Of a stretch of 64,000 bases of DNA, positions 40,733 through 50,625 are shown piece after piece. The stretch is from the NCBI GenBank assembly GCA_013177795.1, contig JABLXY010000003.1, forward strand, positions 413,244 through 477,243, given 5' to 3'. This DNA comes from Syntrophaceae bacterium. GTDB taxonomy: Bacteria; Desulfobacterota; Syntrophia; Syntrophales; UBA2192. Each line of letters starts with the position of its first letter. Positions within the stretch are counted from its first letter, which is position 1. The position numbers and the translations under genes are program-made. The notes beneath the pieces were generated by a model. It saw only the letters and a list, made by a program, of their open reading frames with translations, was not told the origin of the DNA and ran no database searches.

Positions 40733-41626
40733 TCAAGCCAGGAACGGCCTGTTCCTCCAATCACCCGACTCGATGACGTCCAGCTTTGCCGTGGGCTTGT
40801 TGTACAGATAGGCCCAGGCCGGCAGGCTCTCACCGCCCGCCTCCACGCGCACGATGGCCCGGCGGAACTCCGAGCGGGCATCCCCGTACCCGCGGAAGTC
40901 CTCGACGATGTCGAGCATCTCGAAGGCCTGGCGGTTGTCCTGGAGGCGGTACAGCTCGCCCGCAACGACCTGCCCGTCCCTCCTGGCCGGGACCATGCCG
41001 GGATATCCCTTGCGGCAGTCGAACAGGATCCCGGGCGCCTTGGCCTCCCGGCGGGTCATGGGGTGTGCGCAGGACTCGAGCAGGTGATGCCGCGCGAAGC
41101 CCTTCATGAGCGTCCCGTAGACGAAGATGTGGTCGATGCTCCACGGGGCCTCGCGCCCTGCGGCGACGGCCGTGAGCATCCGGTCGTCGAGGCCGTGGGA
41201 GAGGAGCCCGTCACGCAGGGCCGCCGCGTAGTCCAGGCGCGGGGGGTAGAACGTGCCCGCGATGTGATCGGCGAACACGCGGTAGGCCACGGCCTCCCGC
41301 TCCCGGCCGTCCTCGGTGAGCACGATCGTCTCGAAGGGCCTGTAGCAGCGGGGCACGAGCTTCTTGGCCTCGATGGCCGCCCAGCCCCCGGGCTTGACCT
41401 CGAAGAGGACGCCGGGCACGGCCTGGCCGTAGCGGCGACGAAGGTTCGAGACGCGCCCCCGGTTTTCCCGCTCGCGGTAGTTGAAGATCAGTTCGTGGTC
41501 GGGCAGCCAGGCATTGGCCACCTTGGCCTTCAGGGGATAGTCGAAGCCGTTCTTCGAGCACCACCTGGAGAGGCTCTTCTCGTTGATGTCGGAGGAGTAG
41601 GCGAAGTAGAGGGCATTCTTGTCCAT
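40733..41626 (-). CDS. Tandem gamma-glutamylcyclotransferase-like (GGCT/AIG2) protein
   Basis: A 297-aa protein with two GGCT-fold halves. The first starts ALYFAYSSDINEKSLSRWC (a variant of YFAYGSNL) and contains VPGVLFEVKPGGWAAIEAKK. The second starts HIFVYGTLMKGFARHHLLES (typical YGTLxxG) and contains VAGELYRLQDNRQAFEMLDI. The fold makes 5-oxoproline from gamma-glutamyl amines. Substitution of G by S in the first YGSN-like motif may affect that site. The start has AGGAAGG upstream. It is a stand-alone gene bounded by a terminator and element B2. Confidence 0.85.
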   Translation of the reverse strand: MDKNALYFAYSSDINEKSLSRWCSKNGFDYPLKAKVANAWLPDHELIFNYRERENRGRVSNLRRRYGQAVPGVLFEVKPGGWAAIEAKKLVPRCYRPFETIVLTEDGREREAVAYRVFADHIAGTFYPPRLDYAAALRDGLLSHGLDDRMLTAVAAGREAPWSIDHIFVYGTLMKGFARHHLLESCAHPMTRREAKAPGILFDCRKGYPGMVPARRDGQVVAGELYRLQDNRQAFEMLDIVEDFRGYGDARSEFRRAIVRVEAGGESLPAWAYLYNKPTAKLDVIESGDWRNRPFLA

Positions 41627-41694
41627 GAGAACCCCTTCCTGTGGAATGCATATGTACTATAAGTCGGAACGTGAGCCACCGTCAACAGCGGAAC

Positions 41695-41812
41695 CAGAAG
41701 GTGAGAGGGTAAGAGGGTAAGAGGGTAAGAGGGTAAGAGGGTTGGACAGGCTGCCAACCGCGAATGTGTCTCCGATTCTCCAACCTTCTTACCCTCAAAC
41801 CTTCTTACCTTC
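41695..41812. repeat. Octamer-phased paired-arm element B2 (AAGAGGGT class)
   Basis: Left arm 41695-41742: CAGAAGGT, GAGAGGGT and four exact AAGAGGGT units. Right arm 41781-41812: CAACCTTC, TTACCCTC, AAACCTTC, TTACCTTC. Most arm mismatches are A/G and would form G-U pairs in RNA. The right arm supplies the last codons and the stop (41797-41795) of the radical SAM gene. The core is 38 nt. Confidence 0.75.
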
Positions 41813-43522
41813 TGCTGCCGGCGGCGGAGTCGCCGTTTCCATCGCCTTGCGGTACTCCTCGAGGAGAAACTCCCGGCTCACCCCGTGATCGATGAAGTCC
41901 CAAGGCAGGATCTCGGCGGGGTCCTTCTCGCGGTACACGTAGTAGTCGGCGTTGACGTTGACCTGCTTGAGCGCCTGGGGCCAGTTGCCGCCGCTGGCGT
42001 GGACGGCCAGCAGGACCTCGCCGACCAGACGGTCCCCGAGCGACAGCAGCGCCTGCACGTAGTTCCACTTCGGAAGGTCGTGAATCACGCTCACGGCGCG
42101 CTCCTTCCCGAGGGCCCTCTTGATCCTCTGGATCCGCTTGCGCACGAGGGCCGCGTCGGCCAGCGGGCTCCACTGGAAGGGCGTTGCGGGCTTGGGGATG
42201 AACTGGTTGACGCTCAGGGTGATCCGGCGGAAGCGCCGGGTCCCCTTCGCGCTCTTCACGGCATGGTGCCCGATCCGGCGGGTCAGGTCGACGATCGCGT
42301 CGACGTCCGCTTCCTCCTCCGTGGGGAGCCCCACCATGAAGTAGAGCCTCAGGTTCACGATGCCGTTTGCGATGAGATGTTCCACGGCCCGGAAGATCTG
42401 CTCCTCCGTCACCCCCTTGCGGACCACGTCGCGCAGCCGCTGGGAACCCGCCTCGGGGGCAAGCGACACCATCTCCACGCCGGATTCGGCCAGCAGCCCC
42501 GCGAGCTCGCCCGTGACCCGGTCGACCCGGAGCGACCCGATGGAGAAGCTGCCCCGGGCCGCGAGGGTCCGGCGGCAGAGGGCGGCCAGCTGCGGGTGGT
42601 CGGAGACGGCCGTCCCGAGGAGCCCCACGCGCCCCTTTCGGCGCAGCCCTTCCTCCAGCGTGGCCTCGAGCGCGGCGAGGCTGCGGAAGCGGGCCGGCCG
42701 GTAGACGAACCCGGCCGGGCAGAACCGGCACCCCCGGAAACAGCCCCGGCTCACCTCGGCAAGGAACATGTCGGCGAACTCCGTCTCGGGGGTGGTGACG
42801 ACCTCGTGCGTCCGGAAGGCGTCGATCTCGCCGACGTGCCGCACCCGGACCCGCTGCGGGAAGGACGGGTCGGTCGGCCCGAAGGCCTCGATGCGCTGGC
42901 CGGGCCCGTAGTGCACGCGGTAGCACCCCGGGGCGTAGGCCCCGTCGACGGCCCGCTGCACCTCGGCGAGGATCTCCGCACGGGCTGCGCCGCCGGTGCG
43001 CAGCACGCGGTAGCGCTCGAGGAACTCCGGCACCATCTCCTCGGCCTCCCCGAGCAGGAACAGGTCGAAGAACGGTGCGAGCGGCTCGGGGTTCAGCATG
43101 ACGGCGATGCCCCCGCCCAGGATCAGCGGGGCCTCTTCGCCGCGTGCCCCGGCGGCAAGCGGGATGCGCCCCCCGGCCAGCATGGCCAGGATGTTCGGGT
43201 AGTCGTTCTCGAAAGAGACGGAGAAGGCGACGATGTCGAAGTCGCAAAGCGGCCGGCCCGACTCGAGGCTCGCAAGGGGAGTCGACCCCGGGGCGAAGGT
43301 CCCTTCGTCCCCGGGGTCCGGAAGGAAGACTCTTTCGCAGAGGAAAGAGGGGGGTTCGTTGAACAGGGCATAGAGCGTCTGGAAGCCCAGGTTCGACATG
43401 CCCGTCCGGTAATGGTTGGGGTAGGCCAGCGCGATGCGGATCCGACCCTGCCAGGGAGCCGTGACCGTGCCTTCTTCTTTCGCAAGGAGGGAGGATCTGC
43501 CCTGTCTGTGCCTCCCGGCCAT
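41795..43522 (-). CDS. Radical SAM protein, TIGR03960-like
   Basis: A 575-aa radical SAM enzyme. The cluster motif is CFRGCRFC (CX3CX2C) near residue 255, in EVSRGCFRGCRFCPAGFVYR. The N-terminal 200 residues resemble the B12-binding-like region of such proteins (ALAYPNHYRTGMSNLGFQTL, FDLFLLGEAEEMVPEF). LYFMVGLPTEEEADVDAIVD and NQFIPKPATPFQW are characteristic of TIGR03960, a family of unknown reaction that I recall often next to the Rne/Rng-linked TIGR03936 domain, which is absent here. It starts one base after the ftsZ stop, so it belongs to the dcw transcript. Its C-terminus is set by element B2. Confidence 0.88.
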   Translation of the reverse strand: MAGRHRQGRSSLLAKEEGTVTAPWQGRIRIALAYPNHYRTGMSNLGFQTLYALFNEPPSFLCERVFLPDPGDEGTFAPGSTPLASLESGRPLCDFDIVAFSVSFENDYPNILAMLAGGRIPLAAGARGEEAPLILGGGIAVMLNPEPLAPFFDLFLLGEAEEMVPEFLERYRVLRTGGAARAEILAEVQRAVDGAYAPGCYRVHYGPGQRIEAFGPTDPSFPQRVRVRHVGEIDAFRTHEVVTTPETEFADMFLAEVSRGCFRGCRFCPAGFVYRPARFRSLAALEATLEEGLRRKGRVGLLGTAVSDHPQLAALCRRTLAARGSFSIGSLRVDRVTGELAGLLAESGVEMVSLAPEAGSQRLRDVVRKGVTEEQIFRAVEHLIANGIVNLRLYFMVGLPTEEEADVDAIVDLTRRIGHHAVKSAKGTRRFRRITLSVNQFIPKPATPFQWSPLADAALVRKRIQRIKRALGKERAVSVIHDLPKWNYVQALLSLGDRLVGEVLLAVHASGGNWPQALKQVNVNADYYVYREKDPAEILPWDFIDHGVSREFLLEEYRKAMETATPPPAAEGKKV

Positions 43523-43523
43523 G

Positions 43524-44693
<1,170 letters not shown>

Positions 44694-44707
44694 ACGTCTT
44701 CCTCCCG

Positions 44708-45931
44708 TCAGAAGAATTCGGAAAACCACTTCTTGATTTTTTTCGTCGACCGCCCCCACCAGCCGCCGCCGCCGCGGGTGCCGCGCCGCGCGACCCGCCT
44801 GCTCCCGTAGACCACGAGCCCCGCGGCCGTGGCGTAGACCGGGCTGTTGATGATGTCGGTCAGCCCGCTGATCCCCATGGGGAACCCCTTCCGCACGGGC
44901 ATCTGGAAGACCCGCTCGGCCAGCTCCGTGATCCCCGCCAGCATGGCGGTGCCCCCCGTGATCACGATTCCCGCCGTGAGCTGGTCGTCGTATCCCGCCT
45001 TGACGAACTCCTTGTTGACGAGCGAGAAAATCTCCTCCATCCGCGGCTCGATGATCTCGCCCAGGATCTGCCGCGACACCTTGCGCGCCTCCCGCCCGCC
45101 CACGCTGGGCACCTCGATCGTCTCGCCCTGGGGGATCATGAAGGTGTTGGCGCAGCCGAACTTGATCTTCATCTTCTCGGCCTCGGTCACGGGGGTGCGC
45201 AGCCCGATGGAGATGTCGTTGGTGAGGTAGTGGCCGCCGATGGGCAGGACGGCCGTGTGCTTGATGCTGCCCTCACGGTAGACGGCGATGTCCGTCGTGC
45301 CGCCCCCGATGTCGACGAGGGCCACCCCGAGCTCCTTCTCGTCGGCCGAGAGCACCGCCTCGGCCGTGGCCAGCTGCTCGAGGACGATCTCGTCGATGTC
45401 CAGGCCCACGCGGTTGACGCTCTTGATGATGTTCTGCGTCGAGGCCGTGGCCCCCGTCACGATGTGGACCTTCGCCTCGAGCCGCACCCCGGCCATCCCC
45501 ACGGGGTTCTTGACCCCCTCCTGCTCGTCGACGATGTAGTGCTGGGGCAGGACGTGCAGGATCTCGCGGTCCAGCGGGATGCTGATGGCGCGGGCGGCTT
45601 CGATGGCGCGCCGGACGTCCATCTCCTCGACCTCGCGGCCCTGGACGGCGACGATGCCGTGGCTGTTGAGGCTCTTGATGTGGCTGCCGGAGACCCCGGT
45701 GAACACGCTGCGGATCTCGACGCCGGACATGAACTCGGCCTCCTCGACGGCCTTCTTGATCGACTCGACGGTGCTGTCGATGTTGACGACGACCCCCTTG
45801 CGCAGCCCCTCCGTGGGGGACGTGCCCAGCCCGATGACGTCGATGCCGGTGTTGGTCCGCTCGGCCACGACGGCCGTGACCTTCGTCGTCCCGATGTCGA
45901 GCCCCGTCACGATGTTGATCTTCTTCGCCAT
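44708..45931 (-). CDS. ftsA: Cell division protein FtsA
   Basis: An actin-like ATPase that tethers FtsZ to the membrane; 407 aa. The phosphate-1 motif [13 protein letters not shown] is at residues 9-21. The phosphate-2 and adenosine motifs are [13 protein letters not shown] and [12 protein letters not shown]. The C-terminal amphipathic helix ([17 protein letters not shown]) is present for membrane binding. It is preceded by a 144-bp gap holding the single-armed element A4. Confidence 0.98.
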   Translation of the reverse strand: MAKKINIVTGLDIGTTKVTAVVAERTNTGIDVIGLGTSPTEGLRKGVVVNIDSTVESIKKAVEEAEFMSGVEIRSVFTGVSGSHIKSLNSHGIVAVQGREVEEMDVRRAIEAARAISIPLDREILHVLPQHYIVDEQEGVKNPVGMAGVRLEAKVHIVTGATASTQNIIKSVNRVGLDIDEIVLEQLATAEAVLSADEKELGVALVDIGGGTTDIAVYREGSIKHTAVLPIGGHYLTNDISIGLRTPVTEAEKMKIKFGCANTFMIPQGETIEVPSVGGREARKVSRQILGEIIEPRMEEIFSLVNKEFVKAGYDDQLTAGIVITGGTAMLAGITELAERVFQMPVRKGFPMGISGLTDIINSPVYATAAGLVVYGSRRVARRGTRGGGGWWGRSTKKIKKWFSEFF

Positions 45932-46038
45932 TCCTTCACTCCTGTGAATGCCGACAGCCTGTTTCCATCCGAAGCCTGCATTCGCTGTTTTCCGCTATCC
46001 GAATCACCCGCCGGCTGCCCGCGTGCTGAAGGGTTCTC

Positions 46039-46070
46039 CAACCTTCCCACCTTCTCAACTTCTCAACTTC
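46039..46070. repeat. Single-armed octamer run A4
   Basis: CAACCTTC, CCACCTTC, TCAACTTC and TCAACTTC are contiguous 8-nt units ending 5 bp from the ftsQ stop codon. No complementary arm is found within 100 bp, so it looks like a half-element. Confidence 0.55.
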
Positions 46071-46075
46071 TTCTT

Positions 46076-46906
46076 TTACGCCCGCACGCCCCCCGTCACC
46101 TTCACCGGCACGCGGAACTCGCGGTGCTGGACCGTCACCTTGCCGGGGTTGTTGAGGTCGATGATGAAATACCCCGAGAGGTTTCGCCGCGCCAGGTCCG
46201 CCAGCACCGGCTTGAGGCGCCTGAGCTTCGTGTCGAAGTCCCCGAACCCCAGCTTGAGGCAGAGGCCGTCGGCGAACAGCGACAGCCCGAAGAGCTCATC
46301 GCCGTGGATCTCGGAGATGTGGCGGATCTCGGGGACCTCCGTGTAGGAGGCCATGTAGTCGAGCAGCTCGAGGGACTTGAGGATCATCTCGCGGTTCTCG
46401 ACCCCCTTGCGGTAAAACCCCGTGAGCACGGGCAGGTCCGTCTTCTCGCCCGCGGCGACCTTCTCGAAGACGGTGCCGTCGCGCTCGATGAAGTACAGGC
46501 CGTCGCCCCGTTCCACGAGGGCCACGGGCTTTCGCTCCGTGACCTCGATGACGAGCCGGTCGGGGAAGTCCCGCCTGACCGAGACGTCCTTCACCCAGGG
46601 GTTGGCCTTGACCTTGCGGGCCACGGCGCCCAGGTTCGTCATGAGGATGTTCTGCGAGGGCTTGAGGCCGGTGAGTTCGACGACGGCGTCGCTCTGCAGC
46701 CGCTCGGTGCCCCGGACGAGCGTCTCCTTCATCTGGAAGTAGGGCGACACGATGACGAAGTTGTAGCCGAAGATGATCACCGAGGCGACGACGACCACGC
46801 AGGCCATCAGCAGCACCGTCTTGCCGATCTCGACGAGGATCCTCCTCGAGCGCCGGCGCATCCGGTTGACCCGGGTTTCGATGGCGGAACGGACCGATCG
46901 TCTCAA
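46076..46906 (-). CDS. ftsQ: Cell division protein FtsQ
   Basis: A 276-aa bitopic divisome protein. A basic cytoplasmic tail precedes the helix (VLLMACVVVVASVIIFGYNF, about 32-51). The POTRA domain begins MKETLVRGTERLQSDAVVEL, followed by the FtsQ region VKDVSVRRDFPDRLVIEVTE. The TTG start at 46906 has GGGAGGAG upstream and lies one base beyond the murB stop, which supports coupling. In cells it recruits FtsB/FtsL. Confidence 0.93.
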   Translation of the reverse strand: MRRSVRSAIETRVNRMRRRSRRILVEIGKTVLLMACVVVVASVIIFGYNFVIVSPYFQMKETLVRGTERLQSDAVVELTGLKPSQNILMTNLGAVARKVKANPWVKDVSVRRDFPDRLVIEVTERKPVALVERGDGLYFIERDGTVFEKVAAGEKTDLPVLTGFYRKGVENREMILKSLELLDYMASYTEVPEIRHISEIHGDELFGLSLFADGLCLKLGFGDFDTKLRRLKPVLADLARRNLSGYFIIDLNNPGKVTVQHREFRVPVKVTGGVRA

Positions 46907-46907
46907 C

Positions 46908-47831
46908 TCACTCCTCCCCGATGATCTGCACCTCGGGCTCGAGGTCGATGCCCCGTCTGTCGCGGACGGCCTTGCGCACCCGCTCGATGAGCCCGATGAT
47001 GTCTCTCGCCGTGGCGCCGCCGAGGTTCACGATGAAGTTGCCGTGCAGCTCCGACACCCGCGCCCCGCCGAGGGTGAGGCCCTTGAGCCCCGCCTCGTCG
47101 ATGAGCCGCCCCGCGGGCGTGCCCTTCGGGTTCTTGAAGATGGAGCCGGCGCTGCGGTACTGCAGGGGGTGCTTGCCCGATCGGGTTTTCAGGATCTCCC
47201 GGACGCGTTCCTCGACGGCCCCGCGGTCGCCGCGGGCCAGGTCGAACACCCCGCCCAAGATGCAGGCCCCCTCGGGCAGGGCGAGGCTGCGGTACTCGAA
47301 GTGCAGGGCGGAGCGCCGTCTCGACACGCGGTTCCCCCCGCCGTTGAGCCAGTCCACCGATTCGATGACGTCCTTCATCTCGCTGCCCCAGGCCCCGGCG
47401 TTCATCCGGATGCCGCCGCCGACGCTGCCGGGGATGCCGGCGCAGAACTCCATGCCCGTGAGGCCCTCCCGGGCCGCCAGGGCCACCACCTCGGAAAGCG
47501 ATGCGCCCGCCTCGGCGTGCAGCGCCGCCCGGTGCTCCCCGCGGCCCTCGACGCGGACGGAGCGCATCCCCCTCGTGGAGACGACGGCGCCGCGGAACCC
47601 GCCGTCGCGGACGATGAGGTTCGTCCCGTTGCCTATGAAGAAGACGGGCACGCCCTCGGCGCGCAGGAAGGCGACGAGCCGGCCCAGTTCTTCCGCGTTC
47701 TCCGGGAACACGAGCGCATCGGCCCGCCCCCCCACGCCGATGGAGGTGTGGCGGTCCATGCACTCGTCGAAGAGCACCTTGCCCGTGGCGATCTCCGTCA
47801 GTCTTTTTCTCCAGTCCGTCGCGTGCTGCAT
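46908..47831 (-). CDS. murB: UDP-N-acetylenolpyruvoylglucosamine reductase
   Basis: An FAD enzyme giving UDP-MurNAc; 307 aa. The HTSIGVGGRADALVFPEN segment is the FAD_binding_4 start, GNGTNLIVRDGGF follows, and the active-site stretch AGIPGSVGGGIRMNAGAWG is intact. The second catalytic region YRSAGSIFKNP identifies a type II enzyme. No D-Ala-D-Ala ligase follows, unlike many dcw clusters. Element A3 lies in the 178-bp gap upstream. Confidence 0.97.
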   Translation of the reverse strand: MQHATDWRKRLTEIATGKVLFDECMDRHTSIGVGGRADALVFPENAEELGRLVAFLRAEGVPVFFIGNGTNLIVRDGGFRGAVVSTRGMRSVRVEGRGEHRAALHAEAGASLSEVVALAAREGLTGMEFCAGIPGSVGGGIRMNAGAWGSEMKDVIESVDWLNGGGNRVSRRRSALHFEYRSLALPEGACILGGVFDLARGDRGAVEERVREILKTRSGKHPLQYRSAGSIFKNPKGTPAGRLIDEAGLKGLTLGGARVSELHGNFIVNLGGATARDIIGLIERVRKAVRDRRGIDLEPEVQIIGEE

Positions 47832-47856
47832 GACCGTCCTTGCCGCTCAAGGATAC

Positions 47857-47947
47857 GAAGTTGAGAAGCTGTGAAGTTGAGAAGTTTTGAACAAGATTTC
47901 GGAAGGTTCTTTTCCCAGCTTCTCAACTTCTGAACTTCACAGCTTCC
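47857..47947. repeat. Octamer-phased paired-arm element A3 (GAAGTT class)
   Basis: Left arm 47857-47888: GAAGTTGA, GAAGCTGT, GAAGTTGA, GAAGTTTT. Right arm 47916-47947: CAGCTTCT, CAACTTCT, GAACTTCA, CAGCTTCC. The core is 27 nt. It lies between murC and murB inside the dcw operon, so the hairpin would be part of the polycistronic mRNA. Confidence 0.75.
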
Positions 47948-48009
47948 ATCCGTTCAAAAAGGGATGGCAGCCGCCGGGGCGGGGGTGCGGAGGGGTCGCC
48001 CCGCCCGCC

Positions 48010-49422
48010 TCAGCGGCGTGCCTTCTCCTCCTTTGCCTTTCTCAGAAACTCCATCCCCACCTTCCAGACGTTGCCGGCGCCCTGGGTGATGATCACGTCC
48101 CCGGGGCGGGCGATCTCCCGGAGATGCTCCACGATCCCTTCCGTCGTCGGGATGTACCGTGCGCTCCGGTGTCCCACGGCCTCGATGCCCTTGAAGAGGT
48201 TGAAGGACGTGACGCCCTCGATGGGGGGCTCGCTCGCGGGGTAGATGTCCGTCAGGATGAGCTCGTCCGCGTCGGGGAAGCACGTGAGGAACTCCTTGTA
48301 CAGGGCCCGCGTGCGCGTGTAGCGGTGCGGCTGGAAGACGACGATGAGGCGCCCCTTCCAGAGCTGCCGCGCCGCCTTCAGCGTGGCCAGGATCTCCGTG
48401 GGGTGATGGCCGTAGTCGTCGACGACCGTGACGCCGTCGGCCTCGCCCTTCACCTCGAGGCGGCGCTGCACGCCGTGGTAGGCGGCCAGCCCCGCGCGGA
48501 TCGCCTCGAAGTCCATGTCGAGCTCCCGGGCCACGGCGAAGGCGGCCATGGAGTTGAGCACGTTGAACAGCCCCGGCACGTGCAGCGTGATCTCGCCCAG
48601 GCGCACCCCCTTGTGGTAGAGCGTGTAGCGCGACTCGGGCCCCTCGAGGGCGATCGCCTTCGCCTGGTAGTCGGCCCCGTCGGCAAGGCCGTAGGTGATC
48701 GTCCGGCGCTTGATCCGCGGGAAGACGGCCCGCACGTGCTCGTCGTCGCTGCAGAGGATCGTGACCCCGTAGAAGGGGACGATGTTGGCGAAGCGGACGA
48801 AGGCCTCCTTGATGTCGTCGATGTCCCGGTAGTAGTCCAGGTGCTCGCGGTCGATGTTCGTGATCACGGCGATCGTGGGCGAGAGCTTCAGGAAGGAGCC
48901 GTCGCTCTCGTCCGCCTCGGCGACGATCACCTCCCCGTCACCCAGCCGCGCATTGCTGCCGATCGACGAGAGCTTGCCGCCGATCACCATCGTGGGGTCG
49001 AGTCCCCCGTGGGCGAGGATCGTGGAGACCATGGAGGTCGTCGTCGTCTTGCCGTGCATGCCCGAGACGGCGACGGAGAGCTTCATCTTGAGGAGCTCCG
49101 CCAGCATCTCGGCCCGGGGGATGACGGGGATGTTGCGCCGGTGGGCCTCCTGCACCTCGGGGTTGTCGGCCCTGACGGCCGTGGAGGTGACGACCACGTC
49201 GGCCGTCTCGAGGTTCGACTCCCGGTGGCCGTAGTGGATCCGGGCCCCCAGGGCGGAGAGCCTCTGCGTCGTGTCCGATTCCGTCAGGTCCGAGCCGCTG
49301 ACGGCGTAGCCCAGGTTGAGGAGCACCTCGGCGATCCCGCTCATGCCGATCCCGCCGATCCCCACGAAGTGGATCCGCCGGACCTTGCGCTTCATCAAGT
49401 CTCTGCGATAGCCGTTCTGCAT
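48010..49422 (-). CDS. murC: UDP-N-acetylmuramate--L-alanine ligase
   Basis: The first Mur ligase; 470 aa. The N-terminal Rossmann motif is [16 protein letters not shown] and the ATP loop is [12 protein letters not shown] near residue 115. The ligase signatures [20 protein letters not shown] and [10 protein letters not shown] follow, with the C-terminal [17 protein letters not shown] precedes the ATG at 49422. Confidence 0.97.
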   Translation of the reverse strand: MQNGYRRDLMKRKVRRIHFVGIGGIGMSGIAEVLLNLGYAVSGSDLTESDTTQRLSALGARIHYGHRESNLETADVVVTSTAVRADNPEVQEAHRRNIPVIPRAEMLAELLKMKLSVAVSGMHGKTTTTSMVSTILAHGGLDPTMVIGGKLSSIGSNARLGDGEVIVAEADESDGSFLKLSPTIAVITNIDREHLDYYRDIDDIKEAFVRFANIVPFYGVTILCSDDEHVRAVFPRIKRRTITYGLADGADYQAKAIALEGPESRYTLYHKGVRLGEITLHVPGLFNVLNSMAAFAVARELDMDFEAIRAGLAAYHGVQRRLEVKGEADGVTVVDDYGHHPTEILATLKAARQLWKGRLIVVFQPHRYTRTRALYKEFLTCFPDADELILTDIYPASEPPIEGVTSFNLFKGIEAVGHRSARYIPTTEGIVEHLREIARPGDVIITQGAGNVWKVGMEFLRKAKEEKARR

Positions 49423-49441
49423 CAGGGTCTTTCCTGCTTAT

Positions 49442-49537
49442 GGAATCTTGGAATACTGGAATCATGGAGCATTGGGGTTTTCAGAGCCCTTTCCCTTTCG
49501 AGCCCATCATTCCAACATTCCATCACTCCATCATTCC
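49442..49537. repeat. Octamer-phased paired-arm element C2 (GGAAT class)
   Basis: Left arm 49442-49473: GGAATCTT, GGAATACT, GGAATCAT, GGAGCATT. Right arm 49506-49537: ATCATTCC, AACATTCC, ATCACTCC, ATCATTCC. The core is 32 nt. The murG stop codon (49533-49531) lies inside the right arm. The element separates murG from murC. Confidence 0.75.
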
Positions 49538-50625
49538 TGTGACTGGGTGCCCTGCACCAACGCGATGCATTCATCCACGATGTCCGCCGCCGCCCGGATG
49601 TTGCCGAGCTCCGCGGCCCTGCGCCCCATCTCCTCGAGGGCCGCCGGGTCGCCGGCCAGCCGCCGGATGATCCCCGAGAGGCGTTCGCCCGAGAGGTCCT
49701 TCTCGGGGATCATTTCGGCTGCGCCCCTGTTGACAAGGAGTTCGGCGTTCTTCGTCTGGTGGTCGTTCACGGCATGGGGGAAGGGGATGAAAACCGCCGC
49801 CTTGCCGCATGCCGTGATCTCCGCGATCGACGTGGCCCCCGCCCGGCAGATGAGCAGGTCGGCCTCCCCGTAGGCCGAGGCCATGTCCGTGATGAAGGGC
49901 AGCACCTCCGCCCTCATCGACCGGTCGCGGTAGCCTTGTTGCACAATCTCGAGGTCGTCCTTCCCCGTCTGGTGGATGATCCGGAGCCTCTCCTGCATGT
50001 CCGCCAGGTGCGGCAGCGCCTCCAGGACGGCCCGGTTGATCCGGTGCGCGCCCTGGCTTCCCCCGAAGACGAGGACCGTGAACGGCTCGCCCGGCTTCCG
50101 GGCCCGCCGCCTGCCCGCGGCGATGGCCGCCCGGATCGGGTTTCCCGTTACCCGCACCCGCCCGGGGCGGAACCACCGCGCCGTCTCGGGGAAGCTGACG
50201 AACACGCGGTCCACGAATTTCCCGAGGATCCGGTTCGTCTCGCCGGGGACGGCGTTCTGCTCGGCGATCGCCGTGGGCAGGCCCATGCAGCGGGCCGCCA
50301 GCACGGCGGGCCCCGAGGCATAGCCCCCGACGCCGATCACGACGTTCGGGGCGAACCCGCGGAGGATCCGCCTCGATTCCAGCAGGCTCCGCGGGACCTT
50401 CGCCAGCGCCGCCAGCGACCGCCCGATGCCCCGCCCCTTGACGCCTTCCACGTCGAGCACGGCGAGCGGGAAGCCGATCTGCGGCAGCACCCGGGCCTCC
50501 AGCCCCCGGCGGGTCCCGATGAAAAGAACATCCGTTGCCGCGTCGCGCCGGCGGAACTCCTCGGCGATGGCCACCCCGGGAAAGAGGTGACCCCCCGTCC
50601 CGCCTCCCGCGATCACGATTCGCAC
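49531..50625 (-). CDS. murG: UDP-GlcNAc--lipid I GlcNAc transferase
   Basis: A GT28 enzyme making lipid II; 364 aa. N-terminal G-loop RIVIAGGGTGGHLFPGVAIA is followed by VIGVGGYASGP, and the C-terminal donor-binding region has VFGGSQGAHRINR and ICRAGATSIAEITACGKAAV. The GTG start at 50625 overlaps the ftsW stop by 13 bp. The last residues (TQSQE) come from element C2. Confidence 0.97.
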   Translation of the reverse strand: MRIVIAGGGTGGHLFPGVAIAEEFRRRDAATDVLFIGTRRGLEARVLPQIGFPLAVLDVEGVKGRGIGRSLAALAKVPRSLLESRRILRGFAPNVVIGVGGYASGPAVLAARCMGLPTAIAEQNAVPGETNRILGKFVDRVFVSFPETARWFRPGRVRVTGNPIRAAIAAGRRRARKPGEPFTVLVFGGSQGAHRINRAVLEALPHLADMQERLRIIHQTGKDDLEIVQQGYRDRSMRAEVLPFITDMASAYGEADLLICRAGATSIAEITACGKAAVFIPFPHAVNDHQTKNAELLVNRGAAEMIPEKDLSGERLSGIIRRLAGDPAALEEMGRRAAELGNIRAAADIVDECIALVQGTQSQE

